The notes under the pieces: generated by a model | Told to the model about the DNA's origin: nothing | The model's input: the letters and a program-made list of their open reading frames with translations, nothing else | Databases searched by the model: none | Source: an uncultured bacterium | GTDB lineage: Bacteria > Bacillota > Clostridia > Lachnospirales > Lachnospiraceae | DNA length: 64,000 bases | Reading direction: 5' to 3' | Assembly (NCBI GenBank): GCA_905214675.1 | Contig: CAJMMS010000002.1 | Span: 22,754 to 86,753, forward strand | Position numbers and translations under genes: made by a program | In this document: positions 33,715 through 42,372 of the stretch, piece by piece | How the letters are laid out: each line of letters begins with the position of its first letter | How positions within the stretch are numbered: position 1 is the stretch's first letter

Positions 33715-34910
33715 GACAGAATCAATACAATCTGGATTTTAAATTTATAGAAGAACCGATCGAATTTGACCGCCATACGGACAGAGAGCAGCTCGCCTAC
33801 TGCCTGGGAGCAACCTTATATATGCCGGCACTGCGTGATTTTTCACAGATCGTGCTGCAGAAAAAGGTGGAAGGGCTCTGTTCGATGGTTGTCTGCTTTG
33901 AAGATGCAGTGGATGAAAAAGTACTTCCGCAGGTAGAAGAAAATGCGGCAAAATATCTGGAGGTTCTGGCAAATGCAAAACGCACAGGGCAGGTAAGTGA
34001 GAATGAACTTCCGCTGATGTTTTTCCGTGTGCGTTCGGTAGAACAGTTTCATTCCATCACGTCCAAACTGGATCAGGAGCTGCTTTCGGTACTGACCGGA
34101 TTTGTATTTCCGAAGTTCTGTATTGATAACGCAGAGGGCTATTTTTCCCATCTGCGCGAACTGAATGACAGATACGGACTGAATCTGTATGCGATGCCGA
34201 TCATCGAGGGCAGGGAAGTGGCATTTAAGGAGACGCGCCTTGCGAGCCTTTTGCAGATCAAACAGTTCCTGGATGCAAACAAAGAACTGGTACTGAATGT
34301 GCGTGTGGGCGGCACCGATTTTTCATCAGCATTTGGAGTCCGAAGAGGTGTGGACTACAGTATTTATGATATTATGACAGTCAGTGAATGTCTTTGTGAT
34401 ATCCTCAATGTATTCGGAAGGGATAATGAGTATGTGGTTTCCGGACCGGTATGGGAATATTTCCTGGCAAATAAAGATATGAAATTCAAACCAAATCTGG
34501 ATTTCAGCCTGCAAAGTTCGCTGCTGAGAAGAAAACGCCTGGTCAACGAAGCCATCGACGGACTGCTGCGTGAGGTTATCATCGACCGTGCAAATGGTTT
34601 TGTCGGCAAGACGGTCATCCATCCGACACATGTAAAATACGTTAATGCCATGCAGGCGGTGACGGAAGAAGAATATAAAGATGCCATGCAGATCCTGATG
34701 GCTTCCGGTGGTGTCCTGAAAAGTCCGAAAGGCAATAAGATGAACGAGATCAAACCGCACAGAAGCTGGGCAAGAAAGATTTACTACAAGGCAAAAGCGT
34801 ATGGTGTCATCAAGGATGAGACAGAATATATGGGCATGGTGGCAAAAGGAGATTTTACAGTAAAACAGACAAAAGAAGCAGCCGGAGGAAATACAGATGA
34901 AGAAAATTAA
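33711..34910 (+). CDS. HpcH/HpaI / citrate-lyase-like C-C bond lyase (PF15617-like)
   Basis: A 399-residue TIM-barrel lyase. CFEDAVDE and FVFPKF resemble the CitE/HpcH barrel metal and substrate loops, MPIIEGREV carries a conserved Glu, VRVGGTDFSSAFGVRR holds the Arg/Asp loop and GKTVIHPTHV is the closing HpcH motif. The longer than usual C-terminus fits the C-C_Bond_Lyase family described in tellurium-resistance-associated biosynthetic clusters. It would make or break a bond between an acyl group and a 2-keto acid. It is coupled to both neighbours by overlaps. Confidence 0.8.
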   Translation: MRQNQYNLDFKFIEEPIEFDRHTDREQLAYCLGATLYMPALRDFSQIVLQKKVEGLCSMVVCFEDAVDEKVLPQVEENAAKYLEVLANAKRTGQVSENELPLMFFRVRSVEQFHSITSKLDQELLSVLTGFVFPKFCIDNAEGYFSHLRELNDRYGLNLYAMPIIEGREVAFKETRLASLLQIKQFLDANKELVLNVRVGGTDFSSAFGVRRGVDYSIYDIMTVSECLCDILNVFGRDNEYVVSGPVWEYFLANKDMKFKPNLDFSLQSSLLRRKRLVNEAIDGLLREVIIDRANGFVGKTVIHPTHVKYVNAMQAVTEEEYKDAMQILMASGGVLKSPKGNKMNEIKPHRSWARKIYYKAKAYGVIKDETEYMGMVAKGDFTVKQTKEAAGGNTDEEN

Positions 34911-35403
34911 GGTTCCGGCAGCGCAGGAAGTGATCGATGATCTGAAAGCCGGAGATATGGTAGAACTGGATGGGTATATTTTTACAGGCAGAGATGCCGT
35001 ACTTCCGAAGCTGGCAGAACGGATCCGGAAAGGGACTCTGTCCGCACTGGGGATAGATCTTCAGGGAAGTGTGATCTTCCATACCGCTGTCAGTCCGGCA
35101 GGGATCGGTCCGACCTCCAGCAATAAGCTGGAGATCGAGGGCAATATGGAGATCCTTTCCGGTGCCGGTGTAAAAATCCATCTGGGAAAAGGAGCATTAA
35201 AACCGGAGACGGTAAAGATGCTCAACCAGTGTCATTCCGTATATGCCGTGACCCCTCCGGTGACAGCACTGTTTCAGAGCTGTGTGGAAAAAGTGGAAGT
35301 GGCAGCTTTTGCGGAGGAAGGCATGGAGGCGCTGCATCTGCTGAAGGTGCATAACTTTCCGGCGATCATTGCAGCAGCACATGGTGTTTCGATATATGAC
35401 TGA
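34897..35403 (+). CDS. Fumarase/tartrate dehydratase class I, beta subunit
   Basis: A 168-residue protein equal to the C-terminal half of class I fumarases. It shows the GDMVELDGYIFTGRDA start, an FHTAVSPAGIGPTSS active-site loop and a GKGAL motif. Together with the next gene it forms an oxygen-sensitive 4Fe-4S hydro-lyase. The start is inside the preceding gene, 7 nt after GGAGG. Subunit order is beta then alpha, the reverse of many tartrate dehydratase operons. Confidence 0.88.
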   Translation: MKKIKVPAAQEVIDDLKAGDMVELDGYIFTGRDAVLPKLAERIRKGTLSALGIDLQGSVIFHTAVSPAGIGPTSSNKLEIEGNMEILSGAGVKIHLGKGALKPETVKMLNQCHSVYAVTPPVTALFQSCVEKVEVAAFAEEGMEALHLLKVHNFPAIIAAAHGVSIYD

Positions 35404-35459
35404 GCATGCAGTACAAGAAAAAGCACTGCAGAACCATTAGAAAGAAAGATGGAAAAAAT

Positions 35460-36308
35460 ATGAGTACGATAACAGAAAAAGTCAGGGATACGCTCGTAAA
35501 AGCAGGCTCCTGTTTCCGCAGCGATCAGATCGAGGCTTACCAAAGGGCGATTGAGAAAGAAAAGAATCCACAGGCAAAGTGGACGATGGAGAAGATCCTG
35601 GCAAATGCAAAGGCAGCAAAGGAGCAGTATTCACCGCTTTGTGATGATACCGGCATACCGCATCTGATCCTGGAAGTGGGAGAACACCAGATACTGACCG
35701 GTGAAATGCTGCAGGAGATTTACCAGGGAGTACAGGAAGGTCTGCGCCTTCTGCCTGGCAGACCGATGGCAGTAAAGGGAGATGCCCGGGCAAGGATCGA
35801 GCAGTCGGAAGGGCTGTATGGGGATTCTGCGATGCTGGAGCCGGCACCGCTTATGCTGAAATATACCAAAGAAGATGAGATAAGACTTACCGTGCTGATG
35901 CAGGGCGGCGGTCCGGAGATCCGGGCAAAAACGTACCGCGTTTTCCATAAGCACAGCATGGAAACGGTACGTGATGAGATCATTTCCTGGGCGAAGGCGG
36001 AAGTCGGGAATCTGGGCTGTACACCATGCAATCTGGCAGTCGGGATCGGCAGATCTCATTATGAAGCTTCTTCCATGATGCTCCAGGCGATGGCCAGGAG
36101 CCGGTTCGGTCAGATGAGTGAACTGGAGCAGCAGATCACGGATGCAGTCAATGAAACACAGGTCGGTCCTCTGGGACTGGGCGGACAGACAACGGTGCTG
36201 TCTACCTTTGTGAAGATCGGACCGCAGCGTGCAAGCGGTGTACGGATCGTCTGCATGCGTCCATGCTGCTGTTTTGAACCGAGAAAGGCGAGTGTGATCC
36301 TTACATGA
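35460..36308 (+). CDS. Fumarase/tartrate dehydratase class I, alpha subunit
   Basis: A 282-residue iron-sulfur subunit. Cys61 in CDDTGIP is the first likely cluster ligand; others are in LGCTPCNLAVGIG and the C-terminal CMRPCC. GGGPE and QVGPLGLGGQTT are family motifs. The ATG at 35460 agrees with homologues; the open frame begins 54 bp earlier but with no better site, and the ribosome site for 35460 is weak. Substrate could be fumarate/malate, tartrate or a methylated relative. The stop overlaps the YfhO start as ATGA. Confidence 0.88.
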   Translation: MSTITEKVRDTLVKAGSCFRSDQIEAYQRAIEKEKNPQAKWTMEKILANAKAAKEQYSPLCDDTGIPHLILEVGEHQILTGEMLQEIYQGVQEGLRLLPGRPMAVKGDARARIEQSEGLYGDSAMLEPAPLMLKYTKEDEIRLTVLMQGGGPEIRAKTYRVFHKHSMETVRDEIISWAKAEVGNLGCTPCNLAVGIGRSHYEASSMMLQAMARSRFGQMSELEQQITDAVNETQVGPLGLGGQTTVLSTFVKIGPQRASGVRIVCMRPCCCFEPRKASVILT

Positions 36309-39130
36309 ACGGAAAAGACAGACAAAAAGAGATGAGTTTGAAAAGACAGACGGGTATTTATACACTGCTCTTTGCAGTGACACTGGCAGGTGTCCTTTTT
36401 GTATTCTGGTCCGCCGGCAGGACGATGCTGCGTTATTCGAAAAATTTTCCGGACAGCCTGGCACAGAGCTATACCTTCCTGGTCGGATTTAAACATTATC
36501 TGAAAGCATTGTTTTCCGGAAAGCTGAACAACTGGAACTGGTCGATCGGACTGGGGGCAGATGCCTATTCCTTTTACAGCAGTAAACTGTTCAATCCACT
36601 GTACTGGATCACGGCAATGGTGCCGGAACGCTATATGGATATCGGCTGGTGCGGGATGATCGTAGCCTACCTGTATCTGGCAGGCATGACGTTCCTTCTG
36701 TTTCTGCGAAAAGTGCAGATAAAGGATGGCAGGGCACTGATCGGGGCGATGTGTTATGCGTTTGCACCATGGATGATCTTATCCAGTGTCAAGCAGGGCA
36801 GTTTTCTGATCGGGGCAGTGACGTTTCCACTGCTGGCACTGGCAACGGAGAAAATCCTTCGCAGGGAATCTCCGGTACCATTTACTTTGTGTGTGGCATT
36901 TATCACGCTGACCAGTTTCCGGTGGCCGTATACCTCCGGTATCCTGATCTTTTTCTATTATGCCCTGCGGTATCGTACTGATTACCGCGAGCCGGGAAAG
37001 AAAGGGGCATTTTCCGGAAGATTCGGTGTATTTCTCGGAAGTGGCCTGGTGGGGATCCTGATCGCGATGCCGGCACTTCTGCCGACGATCATGAAGCTTG
37101 GCAAGTCAACCTCCGCCTCCGGCATGAAAACGCCGGTGCTGTTCACACTGGGACAATATCTGCTCTTCCCGTCAAGAATGACAAACTGGGATATGGCATT
37201 TGACAATTATTCCTTTTACTCGTTCCTGCCGCTGTGCGTGGCACTTCTGCCGATACTGATCTGGCAGGCGGTAAAACAGAAAAAATTTGCAGCCTGGATG
37301 ACTATATTGCTGACGATCCTGACACAGATCCCTTATTTTTGCAGTGTGCTGAACTTCTTCAGTTATCCGAGCGGACGCTGGTACTGTATTCTGATCTTTT
37401 TCTGCGTATGGGGCTGTATGGATGCACTGGAAGTGAATCTGCAAAAACATCCGAAACTGAAAAAAGCGACGCTGCTCTGTTTTCTCCTCTATACCGTGTA
37501 TGCACTGGGGTTTGCCGGAATTTATGCCGGATGGATACGCGGGCTGGTAAGCAGCACACAGATCCTTCTGATGGCGGTCAATGCCGTATTTGAAGCAGGC
37601 TTTCTGGCGGTGCTGTTCCGGAGGGAAAAAGAAGAAGACTCCCGGAAGCGTGTGCACAGATATTCCAGGCAGGCAGTTCTTCTTGCGATGACAGCCGTTA
37701 CGGCTATCGCTGCCTATAATGTCTACTTTACGCAGTTTTCCAGAGGAGACATGAAACGTTTCCTGGCAAATGGAGCTGCCTATGAAAAGTTTGCAGCGTC
37801 ACCGCAGAAGGCGGCACAGAAGATCGAAGATGACGATTTTTACCGGGTGGACCAGGTGGAGGGTGTGGATGTCACAGCAGCGCCGCGCAACCGCATCAAT
37901 GAGACTATATTTTTTAATACAAGATCTATTTATATGTTCCAGTCCGGAAACAATAAAAAATGGTTTACCTTTGGAAAATTCCTCGGAGACAATGCCATTT
38001 ATTATAAGCGGACCTGTCCGAATTCCAATGACAACCGTATGGTACCGGATCTGCTGACCGGGGTAAAATATTTTATCGGAAACCAGAAGGGAAGCAAAAA
38101 ACAGGCAAGTGCCTGTGCAGGATATGGATTTGAGAACTGGAAGACCATAGATGGTGTGGATATCCTGAAAAATAAATACAGCATCGGCATCGGAACGCTC
38201 TATGACAGCTACATCTCACAGTCAGAGGCAGAAAAGCTGAACTATGCACAGCGGGAACAGGCCATGCTGCAAAGCATTGTACTGCCGGATGAAGAGGCAG
38301 AAAAATTAGAATCAAAGGAGAGCAGCCTTAAGAAGCTGGATGTGCAGGATCTGGAACTGAATGTGCAGGAAGTGCCGGTCAGAGTAAAGAGCCGGAAGCA
38401 TGCCGTGATCGATCCGGAAGCAAAGACGATCACTACCGACCAGAAAAAAGCAAGTTTTGTACTGCGCATACCGGAAGTGAAAGACTGCCAGCTTCTGATC
38501 AGCTTCAAAGGACTGAAAAAGAACGGCAAACGTGGAAACGAAGAGTTTACCGTTTATGCCAGAAAAGGAAAGGTGCGAAAAGCAGCCAGCGATACGATCG
38601 GAAATGCACAGGGATTTCCGGATATCGAAGATCTGACCCTGAATCTTGGATATTTTGAAGAAGTTCAGGGAAAGATCAAGATTACGTTGCAGGCAGAAAA
38701 GGAAGGAACGTATACGTATGATGATATCATCGTCTATGCGATCCCGACGGATCTGTATGATAAATATGCAGTGCGTCTGCAGGATAACAGACTTCGCATT
38801 ACGCAGTTTGAAAATGACCGTATTTGCGGAACATTTACTGCAGATCATACATCCATTGCCTATTTCTCTATTTTGAATGATGGAGGATGGAGCGTGTATG
38901 TGGATGGCGAGAAGGTAACAAAAGTACAGGATACACAGCTTGCATTTACCGGAGCAGTGATACCGGAAGGAACGCATCAGATCGAACTGCGTTACCACAC
39001 ACCGGGACTTCGGGCAGGGATGCTGTTAGGAGCTATAGGAATTGCCGCATTACTGGGACTGATTTTTGATTCTGTAATCAAAAATAAAATTTATAAACAA
39101 TCCGTAAACAAAAGATTAAAAAATCATTGA
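36305..39130 (+). CDS. YfhO family membrane glycosyltransferase-like protein (copy 1)
   Basis: A 941-residue protein with about 13 hydrophobic helices in the first 480 residues, a large extracytoplasmic domain (about 480-910) with beta-rich segments, and a final helix with a basic tail. YfhO proteins are GT-C-like. In Bacillus and Listeria they act with a CsbB-type GT2 and a flippase to add a sugar to lipoteichoic acid. Here the same three parts start and end the operon. The DNSYSFYSFLP and SFTADHTSIAYFSILNDGGWSVYVDGEKV-type repeats are typical. The acceptor is not known. Confidence 0.85.
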   Translation: MNGKDRQKEMSLKRQTGIYTLLFAVTLAGVLFVFWSAGRTMLRYSKNFPDSLAQSYTFLVGFKHYLKALFSGKLNNWNWSIGLGADAYSFYSSKLFNPLYWITAMVPERYMDIGWCGMIVAYLYLAGMTFLLFLRKVQIKDGRALIGAMCYAFAPWMILSSVKQGSFLIGAVTFPLLALATEKILRRESPVPFTLCVAFITLTSFRWPYTSGILIFFYYALRYRTDYREPGKKGAFSGRFGVFLGSGLVGILIAMPALLPTIMKLGKSTSASGMKTPVLFTLGQYLLFPSRMTNWDMAFDNYSFYSFLPLCVALLPILIWQAVKQKKFAAWMTILLTILTQIPYFCSVLNFFSYPSGRWYCILIFFCVWGCMDALEVNLQKHPKLKKATLLCFLLYTVYALGFAGIYAGWIRGLVSSTQILLMAVNAVFEAGFLAVLFRREKEEDSRKRVHRYSRQAVLLAMTAVTAIAAYNVYFTQFSRGDMKRFLANGAAYEKFAASPQKAAQKIEDDDFYRVDQVEGVDVTAAPRNRINETIFFNTRSIYMFQSGNNKKWFTFGKFLGDNAIYYKRTCPNSNDNRMVPDLLTGVKYFIGNQKGSKKQASACAGYGFENWKTIDGVDILKNKYSIGIGTLYDSYISQSEAEKLNYAQREQAMLQSIVLPDEEAEKLESKESSLKKLDVQDLELNVQEVPVRVKSRKHAVIDPEAKTITTDQKKASFVLRIPEVKDCQLLISFKGLKKNGKRGNEEFTVYARKGKVRKAASDTIGNAQGFPDIEDLTLNLGYFEEVQGKIKITLQAEKEGTYTYDDIIVYAIPTDLYDKYAVRLQDNRLRITQFENDRICGTFTADHTSIAYFSILNDGGWSVYVDGEKVTKVQDTQLAFTGAVIPEGTHQIELRYHTPGLRAGMLLGAIGIAALLGLIFDSVIKNKIYKQSVNKRLKNH

Positions 39131-39155
39131 CATTGTGGAAAATTACTGTTATAGT
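39127..39155 (+). promoter_or_regulatory. Promoter of the PTS operon
   Basis: TTGACA (39127-39132) overlaps the yfhO stop codon; TATAGT at 39150-39155 is 17 bp away. Confidence 0.85.
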
Positions 39156-39189
39156 AAAGAAGCAATTAAAGAATTTGGTAGATATGACA

Positions 39190-39218
39190 GGATTGTTACT
39201 GGTGATGCAGGCAAGACC
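39190..39218 (+). promoter_or_regulatory. RAT (ribonucleic antiterminator) site
   Basis: GGATTGTTACTG followed by GCAGGCAAGACC matches the BglG/LicT-type RAT closely. It lies between the promoter and the antiterminator gene and overlaps the 5' arm of the next terminator, so binding of the antiterminator would let transcription continue. Confidence 0.9.
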
Positions 39219-39265
39219 CAAGAGTTCAGCGAGGAAAATATGCAGGGATTCTATGGGTTTTTTTG
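39214..39265 (+). terminator. Leader terminator controlled by the RAT
   Basis: ACCCA at 39216-39220 can pair with TGGGT at about 39254-39258, followed by TTTTTTT. The 5' arm is shared with the RAT, the standard exclusive switch. Confidence 0.75.
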
Positions 39266-39280
39266 TTGGGAGACACTACT

Positions 39281-40135
39281 ATGAAAATCATCAAAGTTAT
39301 TAACAACAATGTAGTGAGTGCTTTGGACAAAGACGCCGAGGAAGTCGTTATCATGGGAAAAGGTATTGGTTTCCATGCAAAGCCGGGACAGATTGTGGAT
39401 GAGAAACAGGTGGAAAAGACATTTCGGCTGGATGATCAGAAATCAACCGGGCAGTTTGCCAGGCTGGTGGAAAAGCTTCCGGTTGAATATCTCAAGGTTT
39501 CAGATCAGATCATCACTTATGCCAAGAACAACATTGGTTTGAAGCTGCATCAGAGCATTTATCTGACTCTGACAGATCATATCAGTTTTGTGATTGAACG
39601 GTATAAGAAAGGAGTGCAGTTTGACAATCCGCTCAAGGTAGAGGTAAAGACCTTTTACCCGATTGAGTTTGGAGTTGGCAAATATGCGATCCGCAAGATC
39701 AGAGAGAAGCTTCATGTGGAGCTGAATGAGGATGAGGCCGCATCCGTTGCGCTCCATATCGTAAATGCGGAATATGACACCGGTGTACGCAATACGATGA
39801 ACATCACCTGCCTAATCCGCGACGTAGTTGATATTGTAAGTGAATATTTCAATATTGAACTGCAGGAAGAAAACCTTCATTACGCCAGATTCATCACTCA
39901 TCTGAAATTTCTTGGACAGCGCATTTTTACGGGACAGATGCTCGGAAACGATGATAACGGTTTCGGGAAAGTGATTTCCGGAATGTACCCGGTAGAATAT
40001 GCGTGCAGCGAAAAGATTGCGCATTATATAAAAATGCGCTATGATCACGAAATTACAGATGAAGAGACGGCTTACCTGGCCGTACATATCCGCAGAATCC
40101 AGCCGGAAAAAGAGCTGGAGGAGGATCTTCATTGA
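39281..40135 (+). CDS. PRD-containing transcriptional antiterminator (LicT/BglG family)
   Basis: A 284-residue RNA-binding regulator. Residues 1-56 are the CAT domain (KIIKVINNNVVSALD..VVIMGKGIGF) that holds the RAT hairpin. Residues about 65-170 and 172-280 are PRD1 and PRD2, with conserved histidines (LHQSIYLTLTDH, HYARFITHLKFL) phosphorylated by PTS proteins. Such proteins are active only when their sugar is present. The ATG at 39281 lies just after the leader terminator; upstream codons in frame fall inside it. It controls its own leader and so the PTS gene 21 bp downstream. Confidence 0.94.
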   Translation: MKIIKVINNNVVSALDKDAEEVVIMGKGIGFHAKPGQIVDEKQVEKTFRLDDQKSTGQFARLVEKLPVEYLKVSDQIITYAKNNIGLKLHQSIYLTLTDHISFVIERYKKGVQFDNPLKVEVKTFYPIEFGVGKYAIRKIREKLHVELNEDEAASVALHIVNAEYDTGVRNTMNITCLIRDVVDIVSEYFNIELQEENLHYARFITHLKFLGQRIFTGQMLGNDDNGFGKVISGMYPVEYACSEKIAHYIKMRYDHEITDEETAYLAVHIRRIQPEKELEEDLH

Positions 40136-40156
40136 GAGAAGGAGGAAAAAGTAATC

Positions 40157-41629
40157 ATGATGAAATTTTTGCAGAAATTAGGTAAAGCTTTGATGTTACC
40201 TGTTGCCTGCCTTCCTATCTGTGGTATCCTGATGGGTCTTGGATATGCTCTTTGCCCATCTACCATGCAGGGTGGTGACGTAGTAGGTATTGTACAGCAG
40301 ATTGGTTTCTATTTAGTAAAAGCAGGTGGAGCCCTGATCGATAACATGGCTATCCTGTTTGCAATCGGTATCGGTGTTGGTATGTCCGAAGACAACGACG
40401 GTACAGGCGGACTTGCAGCCCTGGCTTCCTGGCTGATGCTGACAACTCTGCTGTCTGTAGGTGCTGTATCTGTTATCAAAACTCTTGAAGAAGGTACAAC
40501 CGCTTACATCGCATTCAGCAAGATCCAGAACCCGTTCATCGGTATCATCGCTGGTGTTATCGGTTCTTCTTGCTACAACAAATTCAAAGGAACAAAACTG
40601 CCGGATTGGCTGTCATTCTTCAGTGGCAAACGTTGCGTAGCTATCGTAGCTGGTGTTGTTTCTATCATTACATCCGTAGTACTGCTGTTCGTATGGCCGT
40701 TACTGTTTGGTGGTCTGGTTGCACTTGGACAGGGTATCGCAGGTATGGGAGCTGTAGGTGCTGGTATCTACGCATTCTTCAACCGTCTGCTGATCCCATT
40801 CGGTCTGCATCACGCACTGAACAACGTATTCTGGTTTGATACCATCGGTCTTGGTGACCTGTCTCACTTCTGGGCTGGTGAAACATCTGCAGATGTTACA
40901 TGGAGCCTTGGTATGTACATGTCAGGATTCTTCCCATGTATGATGTTTGGTATCCCGGGTGCTGCTCTGGCTATGGTTCATACAGCAAAACCTGGAAAGA
41001 AAAAAGTTGCAATCGGTCTTCTTTCTTCCGCAGCAATCGCAGCATTTGTTTGTGGTGTAACTGAGCCGTTCGAATTTGGTTTCATGTTCCTGGCTCCTGG
41101 ACTGTACGCAGTATATGCACTGCTGTACGCTATCTTCACAGTGATCACAGTTGTACTTGGATTCAGAGCCGGATTCAGTTTCTCCGCTGGTTTAACTGAC
41201 CTGATCTTCTCTGCTTCCCTTCCAGCAGCAGCTAAGACATGGCTGATTATCCCTCTGGGTATTGCAGCATTCGTAGTATTCTACGTAGTATTCCGTTTCG
41301 CAATCACAAAATTCGACCTGAAAACACCGGGACGTGAAGATGATGATATTGACGAATCTGAAAAGAGCATCAAACTGTCTAACAACAACTACACAGAAGT
41401 TGCAAAAGCAGTTCTGGCTGGATGCGGCGGTAAAGAGAACATCACTTCTATCGACAACTGCATCACAAGACTTCGTCTGGAAGTGAAAGATACTACAAAA
41501 GTAAACGAAAAAGCAATCAAAGCAGCTGGAGCAGCTGGTGTGATTCGCCCAGGCAAAACAAGTGTACAGGTTATCATCGGAACTCAGGTTCAGTTCGTAG
41601 CTGACGAGTTCAAGAAACTGTGCAAATAA
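40157..41629 (+). CDS. PTS EIICB component, N-acetylglucosamine/glucose type
   Basis: A 490-residue permease. Residues 1-385 are the glucose-superfamily IIC domain (GVGMSEDNDGTGGLAAL, FGLHHALNNVFWFD, GVTEPFEFGFMFLAPGLYA). Residues about 410-490 are IIB with the phosphocysteine at 435 (DNCITRLRLEV). There is no IIA domain, so a separate IIA is needed. GlcNAc is favoured by nagB and nagA downstream. Codons are strongly biased to GGT, GCT and TCT, unlike adjacent genes, which suggests very high expression. AGGAGG lies in front; ATG 40160 is an alternative start. Confidence 0.9.
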   Translation: MMKFLQKLGKALMLPVACLPICGILMGLGYALCPSTMQGGDVVGIVQQIGFYLVKAGGALIDNMAILFAIGIGVGMSEDNDGTGGLAALASWLMLTTLLSVGAVSVIKTLEEGTTAYIAFSKIQNPFIGIIAGVIGSSCYNKFKGTKLPDWLSFFSGKRCVAIVAGVVSIITSVVLLFVWPLLFGGLVALGQGIAGMGAVGAGIYAFFNRLLIPFGLHHALNNVFWFDTIGLGDLSHFWAGETSADVTWSLGMYMSGFFPCMMFGIPGAALAMVHTAKPGKKKVAIGLLSSAAIAAFVCGVTEPFEFGFMFLAPGLYAVYALLYAIFTVITVVLGFRAGFSFSAGLTDLIFSASLPAAAKTWLIIPLGIAAFVVFYVVFRFAITKFDLKTPGREDDDIDESEKSIKLSNNNYTEVAKAVLAGCGGKENITSIDNCITRLRLEVKDTTKVNEKAIKAAGAAGVIRPGKTSVQVIIGTQVQFVADEFKKLCK

Positions 41630-41662
41630 TAGCTTGATATAATGGTCTGAAATCTGACCTGC

Positions 41663-41694
41663 AAGGGGGACGCCGTAGTGGGTGTCCCCCTTTT
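41663..41694 (+). terminator. GC-rich hairpin after the PTS gene, possible partial terminator
   Basis: AAGGGGGAC/GTCCCCCTT stem with a 12-nt loop and only four T residues. The next gene starts about 30 bp later, so it may reduce rather than stop transcription into the nag genes. Confidence 0.6.
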
Positions 41695-41725
41695 GGTACT
41701 CGTGCCGTTAGAAGGAGGACATACA

Positions 41726-42346
41726 TTGGAATATAAGATTAAGACGATTTCTTCGAAAGAAGAGATTGTGAACTGCAATCGTTTTGAGATCGACCATGTG
41801 CAGTGGCATCATGCAATCACACCTCCGAAAGCCTGTGGTTATATGGGGTATCTGAAGGGGGAAGGACTCTATGTGCAGATTTGCACAGAGGAGCATGATC
41901 CGCTTGCAAGATGCACAGAGCATCACGAAATGGTCTGCAAAGACAGTGCAGTGGAAGTGTTTCTGGCATTCGCAGAAAAAGGAAAGGAACTTACCAACAA
42001 TGATATGTATCTGAACTTTGAAGTGAATGCAAACGGAGCCATGTATGCAAAATATGGCTTTGGCAGACAGGGAAGACAGTTCCTTTCCGATGAAGTTTAT
42101 AAGGAAACAGGCGTAAATTCTGTGATTGAAAAGGATCACTGGATAATGAGCCTGCTCATTCCGGAGAAGTTTCTGAAGGAAGTCTGCGATTATTTACCGG
42201 ATGGCAGCGGCAAGGAGATATACTGTAATTTCTATAAAATTTCAGAAGATCCGGCTGTTGAACATTATATCAGCTTTTCACCGATTGACAGTGAGAAGCC
42301 AAACTTCCATCTTCCGGTCTTTTTTGCAAAAGCGGAAGTGGAATAA
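41726..42346 (+). CDS. CBM9-like carbohydrate-binding domain protein
   Basis: A 206-residue protein resembling stand-alone family 9 carbohydrate-binding-like domains: HVQWHHAITPPKACGYMGYL, then a CKDSAVEVFLAF and YLNFEVNANGAMYA core. No signal peptide is visible, so it should be cytoplasmic. The start is TTG at 41726 with AGGAGG 7 nt upstream; a GTG at 41678 would fall inside the preceding hairpin. Its placement among amino-sugar genes suggests a role with GlcNAc or a related sugar, but the function of these solitary domains is not known. Confidence 0.72.
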   Translation: MEYKIKTISSKEEIVNCNRFEIDHVQWHHAITPPKACGYMGYLKGEGLYVQICTEEHDPLARCTEHHEMVCKDSAVEVFLAFAEKGKELTNNDMYLNFEVNANGAMYAKYGFGRQGRQFLSDEVYKETGVNSVIEKDHWIMSLLIPEKFLKEVCDYLPDGSGKEIYCNFYKISEDPAVEHYISFSPIDSEKPNFHLPVFFAKAEVE

Positions 42347-42372
42347 ACCTGAAATCAGAAAGGAAGAGGGAT

